The translations under genes were made by a program, and so were the position numbers. Source: DAOOVD01 sp035369845 (lineage in GTDB: Bacteria; Bacillota; Desulfotomaculia; Desulfotomaculales; Pelotomaculaceae). From it: a stretch of 49,254 nucleotides of DNA. The notes under the pieces are model-generated. The model was not told where the DNA came from and searched no databases. It saw nothing but the letters and a program-made list of their open reading frames with translations. This document shows, one piece after another, positions 23,641-32,661 of the stretch (position 1 is its first letter; each line of letters opens with the position of its first letter). The stretch lies in contig DAOOVD010000013.1 of assembly GCA_035369845.1 (NCBI GenBank), positions 1 to 49,254 of the forward strand, given 5' to 3'.

Positions 23641-24972
23641 GTGGCTAAGTTTACCAGCGAAGATGTACGTAATCTTGCCAAGGAAATGGGGGTCAAATTT
23701 GTAAGGCTTCAGTTTACCGACATTTTCGGTATTTTGAAGAACGTTTCGATTACTGTGGAACAACTGGACAAAGCCCTCGCGGGCGAATTGATGTTCGACG
23801 GTTCTTCCATTGATGGTTTCGTCCGCATTGAAGAGTCGGACATGTACCTGCGGCCGGACCCCAACACTTTTGTTACTTTTCCCTGGCGGCCCAGGGAGGG
23901 TGGAGTGGCCAGGCTGATTTGCGATATTTACAACTCGGACGGCACCCCGTTTGAGGGGGACCCCCGCTATGTTTTAAAGAGAGCAATCCGGGAAGCCGGG
24001 GAAATGGGCTTTATCATGAACGTCGGGCCTGAGGCCGAATTTTTCCTTTTCCACGTGGACAGCGAGGGCAAGCCCACCACTGTGACGCATGACTCCGCCG
24101 GGTATTTCGACCTTACACCTGTCGATCTCGGGGAAAATGCCCGCCGCGATATGGTGCTGACGCTGGAACAGATGGGCTTCGAGATAGAGGCCTCCCACCA
24201 CGAGGTGGCGCCGGGCCAGCATGAAATCGATTTCAAATATGCGGACGCTTTAAATATCGCGGACAAGATTGTAACCTTCAAATTCGTGGTGCGGACAATC
24301 GCCCAGCGGCACGGCCTGCACGCCACCTTCATGCCCAAGCCGATCTTCGGGATTGCCGGTTCGGGCATGCACATGAACCAGTCTCTGATGAAAGACGGCG
24401 AAAACGCCTTTTACGACCCCAACGGGGATGACGGGTTGAGCAAAACCTGCCTGCACTACGTAGGCGGTCTGATGAAACACATCAGGGCAATCACCGCAGT
24501 CACCAACCCTACCGTCAACTCATACAAACGCCTGGTTTCCGGTTATGAGGCGCCGGTATACATTGCCTGGTCTTCCCGCAACAGGTCCCCGCTGATCAGA
24601 ATACCGGCGAAGAAAGGGCTTTCCACAAGGATCGAACTGCGCAGCCCGGACCCGTCCTGCAATCCGTACCTCGCACTGGCGGTTTGCCTTAAAGCCGGTC
24701 TGGAGGGCATAAAGAAACAGATTGTCCCGCCTCCTCAGTGCAACCGCAACATTTACGAGATGACCGCCGCGGAGAGAGAAGAAATGGGGATAGGCACTAT
24801 TCCACAAAACCTCCAGGAGGCGCTGGACGAACTTCAAAAGGATAATGTGATCAAAGACGCCCTCGGCGAACATGTCCTGCGCATGTTTACGGAAGCCAAG
24901 AGAATTGAGTGGGAGCGTTACCGCATTCAGGTTCACCCGTGGGAGATTGACCAGTACCTGACCAAATTTTAA
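23641..24972 (+). CDS. glnA: Glutamine synthetase, type I
   Basis: 443 residues from GTG 23641, with AAGGAAGG upstream; the frame is open to 23584, but that part is the terminator T-tract. All catalytic motifs are intact: MFDGSSIDGF, GPEAEFFLF, HHEVAPGQHEIDFKY, GSGMHMNQ, GYEAP and the RIELRSPDPSCNPYL segment. It joins ammonium to glutamate with ATP. The sequence is of the short Firmicute type (GSI-alpha) without the adenylylation-tyrosine insertion. Controlled by two tandem attenuators. It supplies glutamine to GltB and AsnB encoded nearby. Confidence 0.97.
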   Translation: MAKFTSEDVRNLAKEMGVKFVRLQFTDIFGILKNVSITVEQLDKALAGELMFDGSSIDGFVRIEESDMYLRPDPNTFVTFPWRPREGGVARLICDIYNSDGTPFEGDPRYVLKRAIREAGEMGFIMNVGPEAEFFLFHVDSEGKPTTVTHDSAGYFDLTPVDLGENARRDMVLTLEQMGFEIEASHHEVAPGQHEIDFKYADALNIADKIVTFKFVVRTIAQRHGLHATFMPKPIFGIAGSGMHMNQSLMKDGENAFYDPNGDDGLSKTCLHYVGGLMKHIRAITAVTNPTVNSYKRLVSGYEAPVYIAWSSRNRSPLIRIPAKKGLSTRIELRSPDPSCNPYLALAVCLKAGLEGIKKQIVPPPQCNRNIYEMTAAEREEMGIGTIPQNLQEALDELQKDNVIKDALGEHVLRMFTEAKRIEWERYRIQVHPWEIDQYLTKF

Positions 24973-25049
24973 AGGGCCTTGCCAACCGGCCAATGATGCG
25001 CCGTCACAGCCGCGGATGAGATTGCTGAAAGCGGTCGTAAGGCGTAAAA

Positions 25050-25285
25050 ATGAAGGCGGCGCCTTTGTCAGCGGCGAACGACATTGCGAAAGCGCCGAAA
25101 GCAGCAATCTGCGCGGCGAGGCTGCGAAGGCGGGGGCGCGGACACGGACGTCCGCGCCAGCCTGAACCGAGCCGGGACGGCGAGTTGAAGGCGGCCCGGT
25201 TTCGCCTTAAAGCTTGCAGTTTGGTGCTGCCGGCGCGAAGCAACGGGAGTGAGCGGTGACAAGGCGCTGCCAAAAAGCGTAGCGC
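25050..25285 (+). repeat. Dispersed intergenic repeat, copy R3
   Basis: About 230 bases between glnA and the gltB leader, nearly identical (inverse) to R1 at 12299-12510. Key blocks are gcggcgaacgacattgcgaa, gcgcggacacggacgtccgc and the closing gagtgagcggtgacaaggcg. No conserved reading frame. Confidence 0.8.
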
Positions 25286-25326
25286 GTAAAAACAAAGGCA
25301 GAAAGTAAAAAACAATTTATAATAAT

Positions 25327-25421
25327 AGATACAGTGTGGTATCTTTTAAAAAGTTTAGGCAACGGGGCCTGATCTGCAGCCGGCGGTTCTTCCGCACGCC
25401 TGTAGAAGGCCTTTTTGTTTT
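25327..25421 (+). promoter_or_regulatory. ANTAR dual-hairpin attenuator upstream of gltBD
   Basis: Hairpin 1 has a perfect stem agatac/gtatct with loop AGTGTG (25333-25338). Hairpin 2 has stem aggc/gcct with loop AACGGG (25361-25366). Both loops have A1 and G4. Terminator: ggcct (25366-25370) and tctgcag pair with ctgtaga and aggcc (25407-25411), then a T-rich tract. It ends 40 bases before gltB. Confidence 0.87.
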
Positions 25422-25460
25422 TGCCGATTAAATCAAGAACAGAAAGGTTGCGTAACAACA

Positions 25461-28400
25461 ATGACTACCTCTGGATTACCCCGGAAACAGGGACTGTACG
25501 ATCCGTGGTTTGAGCACGACGCCTGCGGTATCGGATTTGTGGCCAGCATTAAGGGAAAGAAGTCCAATGATATCCTGCGCAAAGCTCTTACCGTACTGCT
25601 TAATCTGGACCATCGCGGCGCCAGGGGTTCGGAACCGGATACGGGCGACGGCGCCGGAGTGCTCATGCAAATCCCGCACGCTTTTTTTGAAAAGGAGTGC
25701 GCCAAATTGAAAATAAAACTGCCGCCGGAAGGCGAATACGGGGCGGGCATGCTCTTTCTTCCCGTCGACGAAGGTTTGAGGAAGGCGTGTGAACAAGCGT
25801 TTGAAAAAATTGTAAAAGAAGAAGGACAGGAGTTTTTGGGATGGAGGACCGTGCCGACCGACAACAGCACGCTGGGAAAGACCGCCAGACTGGCGCAGCC
25901 CTTCATCAGGCAGGTGTTTGTGGCCAAAAATCCCGCGATTAAAGATAAAATGGCTTTTGAGCGCAGGCTGTACGTAATTCGCAAGCGTGCTGAAAAGGAG
26001 GTCCGCAGCTACTGCCTGCCGGACGGGGGCACTTTCTACTTCGCCAGTTTTTCCTGCAGGACCATAGTCTATAAAGGTATGCTTATTCCGGAGCAGGTCA
26101 CCCGGTTTTATCCCGACCTGCTTGACCCCGACATTAAAACGGCCGTGGCCCTGGTTCATTCGCGCTTCAGCACCAATACTTTCCCGAGTTGGGAGCGCGC
26201 CCATCCGTACCGTTACATAATCCACAACGGGGAGATAAACACCCTGCGCGGCAACATCAATTGGATGCATGCCCGTCAGTCCATGTGCAAATCCGGCCTG
26301 TTCGGAGAGGATATGGAAAAGGTTTTCCCGGTCATCGACACGAACGGCAGCGACTCGGCCATGTTTGACAACTGTCTGGAGTTTCTGGCGCTCACCGGCC
26401 GCTCCCTGCCCCACGCCGCGATGATGATGATTCCCGAGCCTTGGTCCAATCACGAGAGCATGAGCGATGAAAAAAAGGCCTTTTATGAATACCACAGCTG
26501 TCTGATGGAACCGTGGGACGGGCCGGCTTCGATTGCCTTTACCGACGGCACCGTTATCGGCGCCGTGCTTGACCGCAACGGCCTGCGGCCGTCGCGTTAC
26601 TACGTCACCAACGACGACATGATTGTATTGGCCTCCGAGGTGGGAGTGCTCGACATTCCTGCGGAGAATATCGTCTTGAAGGAAAGGCTCCGCCCGGGAC
26701 GCATGCTGCTCGTCGATATGGGCGAAGGACGGATTATCAGCGATGAAGAGCTGAAGCAGCGCATGGCAAAAGAGCATCCCTACCGCGACTGGCTGAGCAG
26801 CTACCTCGTCGGCCTGGAGGATCTGCCCGCCGCTCCCGGTGTTCCCGGGCCGGACAGCCGCACCCTGCTCGTGCGGCAGCAGGCTTTCGGCTATACCTAC
26901 GAGGAACTGTTCAAGGTCCTTGAGCGTATGGCGGAGGATGCGGTCGAACCCGTCGGCTCGATGGGGAACGACGCCTCCCTGGCCGTGCTGTCCGACAAGC
27001 CGCAGCTTCTGTACAACTATTTCAAGCAGTTGTTCGCCCAGGTCACAAATCCGCCTATCGATTCCATCCGCGAGGAAATCATTTTTGCCGTGGAGACCAC
27101 CATCGGTTCCGAGAAGAACCTGATTGAACCGGAGCCCGGCAGTTGCCGGAGGATCAGGCTGAAGGTGCCGATCCTGACCGATGAAGAGCTTGCGAAGCTG
27201 CGGCACATTAAGATGGAGGGGTTTAAGACGGTGACCCTTCCGATACTTTTCAGGGTCTCGGAAGGAGAACGCGGCCTCGAGAACGCCATGGACTGCCTTT
27301 GCAGGGAAGCCGACCGGGCCGTCGACGACGGCGCAAACCTGCTGATTTTGTCCGACCGCGGCGTTGATCCTGAGAACGCGCCCATTCCCGCGCTGCTGGC
27401 GGTGTCCGGCCTTCATCACCACTTGATTCGCAAGGGGACCAGGACCAGGGTAAGCCTCCTGCTGGAATCGGGAGAGCCCCGGGAGGTTCACCATTTTTCG
27501 GTTCTGTTCGGCTACGGGGCCAGCGCCATCAATCCCTATCTCGCTTTTGAGACGCTGGAAAACATGTGCCGCCGGGGACTGCTCAAACTTGAGCCGGCCG
27601 AAGCGAAAAAGAATTACCTGAAAGCAGCGGTCAAGGGCGTGGTCAAAGTGGCCTCGAAAATGGGTATTTCTACCATACAGAGCTACTGCGGGGCGCAGAT
27701 TTTTGAGTGTGTAGGAATTCGCCGGCCGGTTATCGACAAATACTTCACCTGGACCCCGTCGCGCGTAGGAGGGGTCGGGCTGGCGGAGATAGCCGGGGAA
27801 GCGGGGCTCCGGCATGGCAGGGCGTTCTCAGCCGGATGCGACTGTACGCTCGATACGGGTTCCACTTACCAGTGGCGGCACGACGGCGAGGAGCACATGT
27901 TCAACCCGCTTACCATAACCACCCTGCAGCAGGCCTGCCGCAGCGGCAACTATGCGCTTTTCAAAAAGTATTCGGAACTGGTGAACAGCCAGAACAACGC
28001 CCTGCGCAGGTACCTGGACTTCAAGAAGGACCGGCAGCCCGTACCCATAGAGGAGGTGGAGCCGGTGGAGTCCATCTGCCGCCGGTTTAAAACGGGCGCG
28101 ATGTCTTTCGGCTCAATCAGCAAGGAAGCCCACGAGTGCATGGCCGTCGCCATGAACCGCATCGGCGGCAGGAGCAATACGGGCGAAGGCGGGGAGGATC
28201 CCGCCCGGCACAAGCTTTTGCCGAACGGGGATTCCCTTCGCAGCGCCATAAAACAGGTGGCTTCGGGTAGGTTCGGTGTAACCAGCGAGTATCTTACTAA
28301 CTCGGATGAGATTCAGATTAAAATGGCCCAGGGGGCGAAGCCCGGCGAGGGCGGGCAGTTGCCCGGCCGTAAGGTGTATCCCTGGATTGCCAAGGTCAGG

Positions 28401-30041
28401 GGTACAACGGCGGGCGTTGGTCTTATTTCACCGCCTCCGCATCACGATATATATTCAATTGAAGATCTGGCCGAGCTGATCCACGACCTGAAAAACGCAA
28501 ATCCCGGCGCCAGGATAAACGTCAAGCTGGTCTCCGAGGTGGGTGTGGGGACCATAGCCGCCGGTGTTTCCAAGGGAAGGGCCGATGTCGTCCTGATCAG
28601 CGGCTACGAAGGCGGCACCGGGGCGTCGCCCCGGACCAGTATCAGCCATGCCGGGCTCCCGTGGGAACTGGGCGTGGCGGAAACTCACCAAACGCTGGTT
28701 TTAAACAACCTGCGCGACAGGATCGTTATTGAAACCGACGGAAAGCTGATGACGGGCCGCGACGTCGTCATAGCAGCCCTGCTCGGCGCCGAGGAGTTCG
28801 GTTTTGCCACCGCCCCTCTGGTTGTGATGGGCTGTGTAATGATGCGGGTCTGCCATCTCGACACCTGCCCGGCGGGTGTGGCCACGCAAAACCCGGAACT
28901 TCGCAAAAAGTTTGCCGGAAAGCCGGAGCACGTGGTCAATTTCATGCGGTTTATCGCTCAGGAAGTGCGTGAAATCATGGCCGGACTCGGTTTCAGGACT
29001 GTAAACGAGATGGTGGGCCGGACCGATGTGCTGGAACAAAAGAAGGGAATCGAGCACTGGAAGGCAAAAGGGCTGGACCTCTCCTCCCTGCTCTGGCAGC
29101 CGGACGTGCCCGACAGCGTCGGGCGGTACTGCCGGACTGAGCAAGTACACCATCTGGAGAGATCGCTTGACAGGCAGGTTTTGTTGAAATTGTGCGAGCC
29201 CGCCCTGGAACGGGGAGAACGGGTGGAGGCCAGGCTTCCAATTAAAAACACCAACCGCGTGGTCGGTACCATCCTCGGCCACGAGGTGACGAAACGGTAC
29301 GGCGGCAGAGGGCTGCCCGACGACACCATCCGTCTGTATTTTGAAGGTTCGGCCGGACAGAGCTTCGGCGCGTTTGTGCCGAAGGGGATCACGCTTATCC
29401 TCGAGGGGGACGCCAACGATTATTTCGGCAAGGGGCTTTCTGGCGGCAAGATGATTGCATTTCCGCCGGCAAAGTCAACTTTTGTGCCGGAGGAGAACAT
29501 CATCATCGGCAACGTTTCCTTCTACGGAGCCACGTCCGGGGAGGCCTACGTCCGCGGCTTGGCGGGGGAGCGCTTCTGCGTCAGGAACAGCGGAGTGCAC
29601 GCGGTAATCGAAGGCGTGGGCGACCACGGGTGCGAATACATGACCGGCGGCCGGGTGGTCGTCATCGGCAGGACCGGCAGGAACTTCGCGGCCGGCATGA
29701 CCGGGGGCGTTGCTTACGTTTTGGACGAGGACGGGACGTTCCCGATCCGGTGCAATATGGAAATGGTTGTTCTTGAGAAACTGGAAGACCGGGATGAAGC
29801 CCGGGAAGTCAGGAAAATGGTTGAAAAGCATGCGGTGTATACCGGCAGCGGACGCGGCCGGTGGGTGCTGGACAACTGGGAAAGTCTTTTGCCCAAATTC
29901 GTGAAGGTGATTCCGAAGGACTACAAGCGGATGCTGGAAGCAATCAGGCGCGCCGGTAAGGCCGGACTGGACGGCGACGAGGCCGTAATGGACGCTTTTG
30001 AAGAAAATCTGAAAGACGTGTCCCGGGTCAGCGGGAACTGA
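25461..30041 (+). CDS. gltB: Glutamate synthase large subunit
   Basis: 1526 residues. A 21-residue propeptide precedes the catalytic Cys22 (EHDACGIGFV), the nucleophile of the class-II glutaminase domain. Next come the central domain and the FMN/2-oxoglutarate-binding barrel (PHHDIYSIEDLAELIHDLK region, cut here). A [3Fe-4S] motif follows (CVMMRVCHLDTCPAGV), then the C-terminal beta-helix rich in glycine. It converts glutamine and 2-oxoglutarate to two glutamates. It is 13 bases upstream of gltD and under ANTAR-type attenuation. Confidence 0.97.
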   Translation: MTTSGLPRKQGLYDPWFEHDACGIGFVASIKGKKSNDILRKALTVLLNLDHRGARGSEPDTGDGAGVLMQIPHAFFEKECAKLKIKLPPEGEYGAGMLFLPVDEGLRKACEQAFEKIVKEEGQEFLGWRTVPTDNSTLGKTARLAQPFIRQVFVAKNPAIKDKMAFERRLYVIRKRAEKEVRSYCLPDGGTFYFASFSCRTIVYKGMLIPEQVTRFYPDLLDPDIKTAVALVHSRFSTNTFPSWERAHPYRYIIHNGEINTLRGNINWMHARQSMCKSGLFGEDMEKVFPVIDTNGSDSAMFDNCLEFLALTGRSLPHAAMMMIPEPWSNHESMSDEKKAFYEYHSCLMEPWDGPASIAFTDGTVIGAVLDRNGLRPSRYYVTNDDMIVLASEVGVLDIPAENIVLKERLRPGRMLLVDMGEGRIISDEELKQRMAKEHPYRDWLSSYLVGLEDLPAAPGVPGPDSRTLLVRQQAFGYTYEELFKVLERMAEDAVEPVGSMGNDASLAVLSDKPQLLYNYFKQLFAQVTNPPIDSIREEIIFAVETTIGSEKNLIEPEPGSCRRIRLKVPILTDEELAKLRHIKMEGFKTVTLPILFRVSEGERGLENAMDCLCREADRAVDDGANLLILSDRGVDPENAPIPALLAVSGLHHHLIRKGTRTRVSLLLESGEPREVHHFSVLFGYGASAINPYLAFETLENMCRRGLLKLEPAEAKKNYLKAAVKGVVKVASKMGISTIQSYCGAQIFECVGIRRPVIDKYFTWTPSRVGGVGLAEIAGEAGLRHGRAFSAGCDCTLDTGSTYQWRHDGEEHMFNPLTITTLQQACRSGNYALFKKYSELVNSQNNALRRYLDFKKDRQPVPIEEVEPVESICRRFKTGAMSFGSISKEAHECMAVAMNRIGGRSNTGEGGEDPARHKLLPNGDSLRSAIKQVASGRFGVTSEYLTNSDEIQIKMAQGAKPGEGGQLPGRKVYPWIAKVRGTTAGVGLISPPPHHDIYSIEDLAELIHDLKNANPGARINVKLVSEVGVGTIAAGVSKGRADVVLISGYEGGTGASPRTSISHAGLPWELGVAETHQTLVLNNLRDRIVIETDGKLMTGRDVVIAALLGAEEFGFATAPLVVMGCVMMRVCHLDTCPAGVATQNPELRKKFAGKPEHVVNFMRFIAQEVREIMAGLGFRTVNEMVGRTDVLEQKKGIEHWKAKGLDLSSLLWQPDVPDSVGRYCRTEQVHHLERSLDRQVLLKLCEPALERGERVEARLPIKNTNRVVGTILGHEVTKRYGGRGLPDDTIRLYFEGSAGQSFGAFVPKGITLILEGDANDYFGKGLSGGKMIAFPPAKSTFVPEENIIIGNVSFYGATSGEAYVRGLAGERFCVRNSGVHAVIEGVGDHGCEYMTGGRVVVIGRTGRNFAAGMTGGVAYVLDEDGTFPIRCNMEMVVLEKLEDRDEAREVRKMVEKHAVYTGSGRGRWVLDNWESLLPKFVKVIPKDYKRMLEAIRRAGKAGLDGDEAVMDAFEENLKDVSRVSGN

Positions 30042-30054
30042 AGGAGGAGATCGT

Positions 30055-31539
30055 ATGGGAAAGCCGACAGGTTTTATGGAATATCGCAGGGAGATCCCGG
30101 CAGACCGTCCTCCGCTGGAGCGAATTCGCGACTGGGAAGAATTTCATTATCCCCTGTCTGAAGAAGCGCTGAGAATTCAGGGTGCCCGCTGCATGGATTG
30201 CGGAACTCCTTTTTGCCACACCGGGATGAATATCAACGGTATGATATCAGGCTGTCCGAACCACAACCTCATTCCCGAGTATAACGATCTGGTGTACAGG
30301 GGCCTGTGGAAGGAAGCTTTGAGCCGGCTGCTGAAGACAAACAACTTTCCGGAATTTACCGGCAGGGTTTGCCCGGCCCTGTGCGAGGGGGCTTGTACCG
30401 CCGGGCTTGCCGCGGAGCCGGTTGCCGCCAGGAGTATCGAATGTGCCATTATCGACAGGGCGTATGAAGAAGGGTGGATTGCGCCCGGGCCTCCCGCCAA
30501 GAGGACCGGGAAGAGAGTCGCTGTCGTGGGTTCCGGCCCGTCGGGCCTGGCTTGCGCCGATCAGCTGAACAAAGCCGGCCACCACGTTACGGTTTTCGAG
30601 CGCTCGGACAGGATAGGCGGCCTGCTGATGTACGGAATTCCCAACATGAAACTGGACAAACGGGTGGTTCAGCGCCGGGTGAACCTGATGGCGGAGGAAG
30701 GCGTGACGTTTGTGACTAAAACGGAAGTCGGAAAGGGTTATCCGGCCGGCCGGCTGCTGAAGGACTTCGATGCGGCCGTGCTCTGCGGGGGGGCGACCAG
30801 ACCGCGTGACCTGCCGGTAGAGGGGCGGCGCCTGAAAGGGATACACTTTGCAGTGGATTTCTTGAGCGCCAGCACGAAAAGCCTTCTTGACTCCAATCTG
30901 ACGGACGGAAAATTTATCACGGCAGAGGGGAAAGATGTTATCGTCATCGGGGGCGGAGATACCGGGACCGACTGCGTTGCCACGGCAATCAGGCACGGTT
31001 GCAGGAGCGTGAACCAGTTGGAAATTATGCCGAGGCTTCCGCTGGAACGCAGCCCCGACAACCCCTGGCCCCAGTTTCCCAGGGTATATAAGGTGGACTA
31101 CGGCCAGGAAGAGGCGGCAGCCCTTTACGGCAGTGATCCGAGGAGTTACTGCATTACTGTGAAAAGCTTCGCCGGCGACGGGGCCGGCAGGGTGAAAGAA
31201 GCGCGCACCGTAAATGTGGAGTGGGTTAAAGACGGCCGCGGCCGTCTTGCGCCGAGGGAGGTTCCCGGTTCGGAAAGAGTTTGGCCGGCCCAGCTTGTAC
31301 TGCTGGCTATGGGGTTTGCCGGCCCGGAAGACACGTTGCTCGACCAGTTGGGCATCGGGCGGGACGAACGCTCCAATGCCAGGGCCGAGTACGGCAGATT
31401 CTCGACCAATGTCAGGGGAGTCTTCGTTGCCGGTGATATGCGCCGCGGGCAGAGTCTGGTGATCTGGGCCATCAACGAGGGACGGGGCGCCGCCAGGGAA
31501 TGCGACCGCTACCTGATGGGGTTCACCGGCCTCAAATAA
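30055..31539 (+). CDS. gltD: Glutamate synthase small subunit
   Basis: 494 residues, AAGGAGGAG before the ATG. N-terminal ferredoxin-like Cys segments (GARCMDCGTPFCH and CPALCEGACT) probably bind [4Fe-4S] clusters. The FAD-binding fold follows (VVGSGPSGLACADQL), then the NAD(P)H site (VIGGGDTGTDCV). It passes electrons to GltB. The pair completes the GS-GOGAT cycle with glnA. Its 3' end runs into a partial dispersed repeat (R4) and a terminator. Confidence 0.96.
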   Translation: MGKPTGFMEYRREIPADRPPLERIRDWEEFHYPLSEEALRIQGARCMDCGTPFCHTGMNINGMISGCPNHNLIPEYNDLVYRGLWKEALSRLLKTNNFPEFTGRVCPALCEGACTAGLAAEPVAARSIECAIIDRAYEEGWIAPGPPAKRTGKRVAVVGSGPSGLACADQLNKAGHHVTVFERSDRIGGLLMYGIPNMKLDKRVVQRRVNLMAEEGVTFVTKTEVGKGYPAGRLLKDFDAAVLCGGATRPRDLPVEGRRLKGIHFAVDFLSASTKSLLDSNLTDGKFITAEGKDVIVIGGGDTGTDCVATAIRHGCRSVNQLEIMPRLPLERSPDNPWPQFPRVYKVDYGQEEAAALYGSDPRSYCITVKSFAGDGAGRVKEARTVNVEWVKDGRGRLAPREVPGSERVWPAQLVLLAMGFAGPEDTLLDQLGIGRDERSNARAEYGRFSTNVRGVFVAGDMRRGQSLVIWAINEGRGAARECDRYLMGFTGLK

Positions 31540-31551
31540 GAACTTTTGCGG

Positions 31552-31692
31552 CGCTTTCGCAATGTCGTTCGCCGCTGACGAAGGCGCCGCCTGCTTACGC
31601 GGGGTTGCAGACTGTGCTGCGCAATCTCGCTTCCTTCAACTTCAAGATCCCGGATTATTCGTCTCAAGACGGTGCGAAAGCGCCGCCACCGT
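31552..31692 (-). repeat. Dispersed intergenic repeat, partial copy R4
   Basis: ctttcgcaatgtcgttcgcc followed by gctgacgaaggcgccgcc is the inverse of the start of R3. The next block, cttccttcaacttcaagatc, is the inverse of the R2 outer module. The middle modules are missing, so the repeat is modular. Confidence 0.7.
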
Positions 31693-31710
31693 CTGTTTGA
31701 GCGCTTGTTG

Positions 31711-31737
31711 CGGGTTTGCATGAAACCCGTTTTTTTT
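31711..31737 (+). terminator. Intrinsic terminator after gltD
   Basis: Perfect stem cgggttt (31711-31717) / aaacccg (31723-31729), five-base loop, then eight T. It closes gltBD before ilvH. Confidence 0.9.
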
Positions 31738-31804
31738 GCTCCCCAGGCGCTTTATTTTATGATAAAATTTAAAAAATCGTCAAGAGCGAAGGAGGATGCG
31801 GTTT

Positions 31805-32296
31805 TTGAAGAATACGCTGGCAGTTCTTGTCGTAAACAAGCCGGGCGTACTGGCGCGCATATCGGGTTTGTTGAGCAGGAGGGTTTTCAATATCGAGAGC
31901 ATTGCCGCGGGTTATACCGAAGAACCGGATGTAACGCGCATTACACTGGTGGTGAAGGGAGACGTCCATATTCTGGACCAGGTTATGAAGCAACTCTCCA
32001 AGCTGGTGGATGTAATTAAAATAGTTGAACTGAAATCGGATGATTCGGTTGAGCGAGAGCTTGCCTTGATCAAGGTAAAAGCTGAGGCGAACAGGAGGTC
32101 CGACATAGTCAACCTGGTATCCATTTTCAGGGCCAATATCGTCGATGTCGGGAAGGAAACGCTGATAGTCGAGATACTGGGTGACGAAAAGAAGATAAAC
32201 GCTTTTTGTGCGGTGCTCGAAGACTTCGGCGTGGTGGAAATGGTGCGCACCGGAAAGGTCGCATTATCGCGGGGGCCGGGAGCGGTCAAGTATTAG
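31805..32296 (+). CDS. ilvH: Acetolactate synthase small (regulatory) subunit
   Basis: 163 residues from TTG 31805 (LKNTLAVLVVNKPGVLARIS). An AAGGAGG ending at 31795 abuts an ATG at 31796, so that ATG is too close and the TTG nine bases on is preferred. N-terminal ACT domain for valine feedback, C-terminal domain that activates the large subunit. No ilvB lies next to it; downstream is the toxin-antitoxin pair. The catalytic subunit must be encoded elsewhere. Confidence 0.92.
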   Translation: MKNTLAVLVVNKPGVLARISGLLSRRVFNIESIAAGYTEEPDVTRITLVVKGDVHILDQVMKQLSKLVDVIKIVELKSDDSVERELALIKVKAEANRRSDIVNLVSIFRANIVDVGKETLIVEILGDEKKINAFCAVLEDFGVVEMVRTGKVALSRGPGAVKY

Positions 32297-32377
32297 TTCT
32301 GTTTGCCGCCGTTGAAAGTAAAGTTACGGAACTGTGCATACTAAATGCCGTAAGGAGATTTCGCTCGCGGAGGGGGG

Positions 32378-32659
32378 ATGCTGGTGTCCGGGCCAGGAAG
32401 GTCGAAGACAGGTTCGCCCGGCGGAAGTTTGCGCCGGACGGACCGGACCGGGTCCGCCGGTCGGCCGAAGCGGAGTGAAATTGCCCGGCCGGCTGCAAAA
32501 CGGTATGCCGGTGAAAAGGAAAGGCGGTTTTTTGGGGAAGAGATAAAAAACGGTTACATTCAAATGGCCGGCATAAATCTGAGTATCGCAGAGGAGCATT
32601 TTAACCTTGAAGCGGAGGCGGGTAATCTCTGCGAACTGTCCGCCCCGGGGGTAAAATAG
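32378..32659 (+). CDS. MazE/EndoAI-type antitoxin with eroded N-terminus
   Basis: 93 residues, ending two bases before mazF. The C-terminal half (KRSEIARPAAKRYAGEKE and EIKNGYIQMAGINLSIAEEH) matches the toxin-binding half of Firmicute EndoAI antitoxins, where RSE, a GY.EM block and INL.LAE are conserved. The N-terminal ribbon-helix-helix strand (usually like VLVSVP...LLEEVD) is not readable in this frame. A similar string (RKVEDRFARRKF) appears in the next frame. This suggests two compensating frameshifts or strong divergence. DNA-binding autoregulation may be lost while toxin binding is kept. Confidence 0.6.
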   Translation: MLVSGPGRSKTGSPGGSLRRTDRTGSAGRPKRSEIARPAAKRYAGEKERRFFGEEIKNGYIQMAGINLSIAEEHFNLEAEAGNLCELSAPGVK

Positions 32660-32661
32660 CC

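Noticed and set aside
25476..27815. 779-codon minus-strand frame opposite gltB
   Set aside because: Shadow of the gltB coding frame caused by codon bias; translation has no domain pattern.
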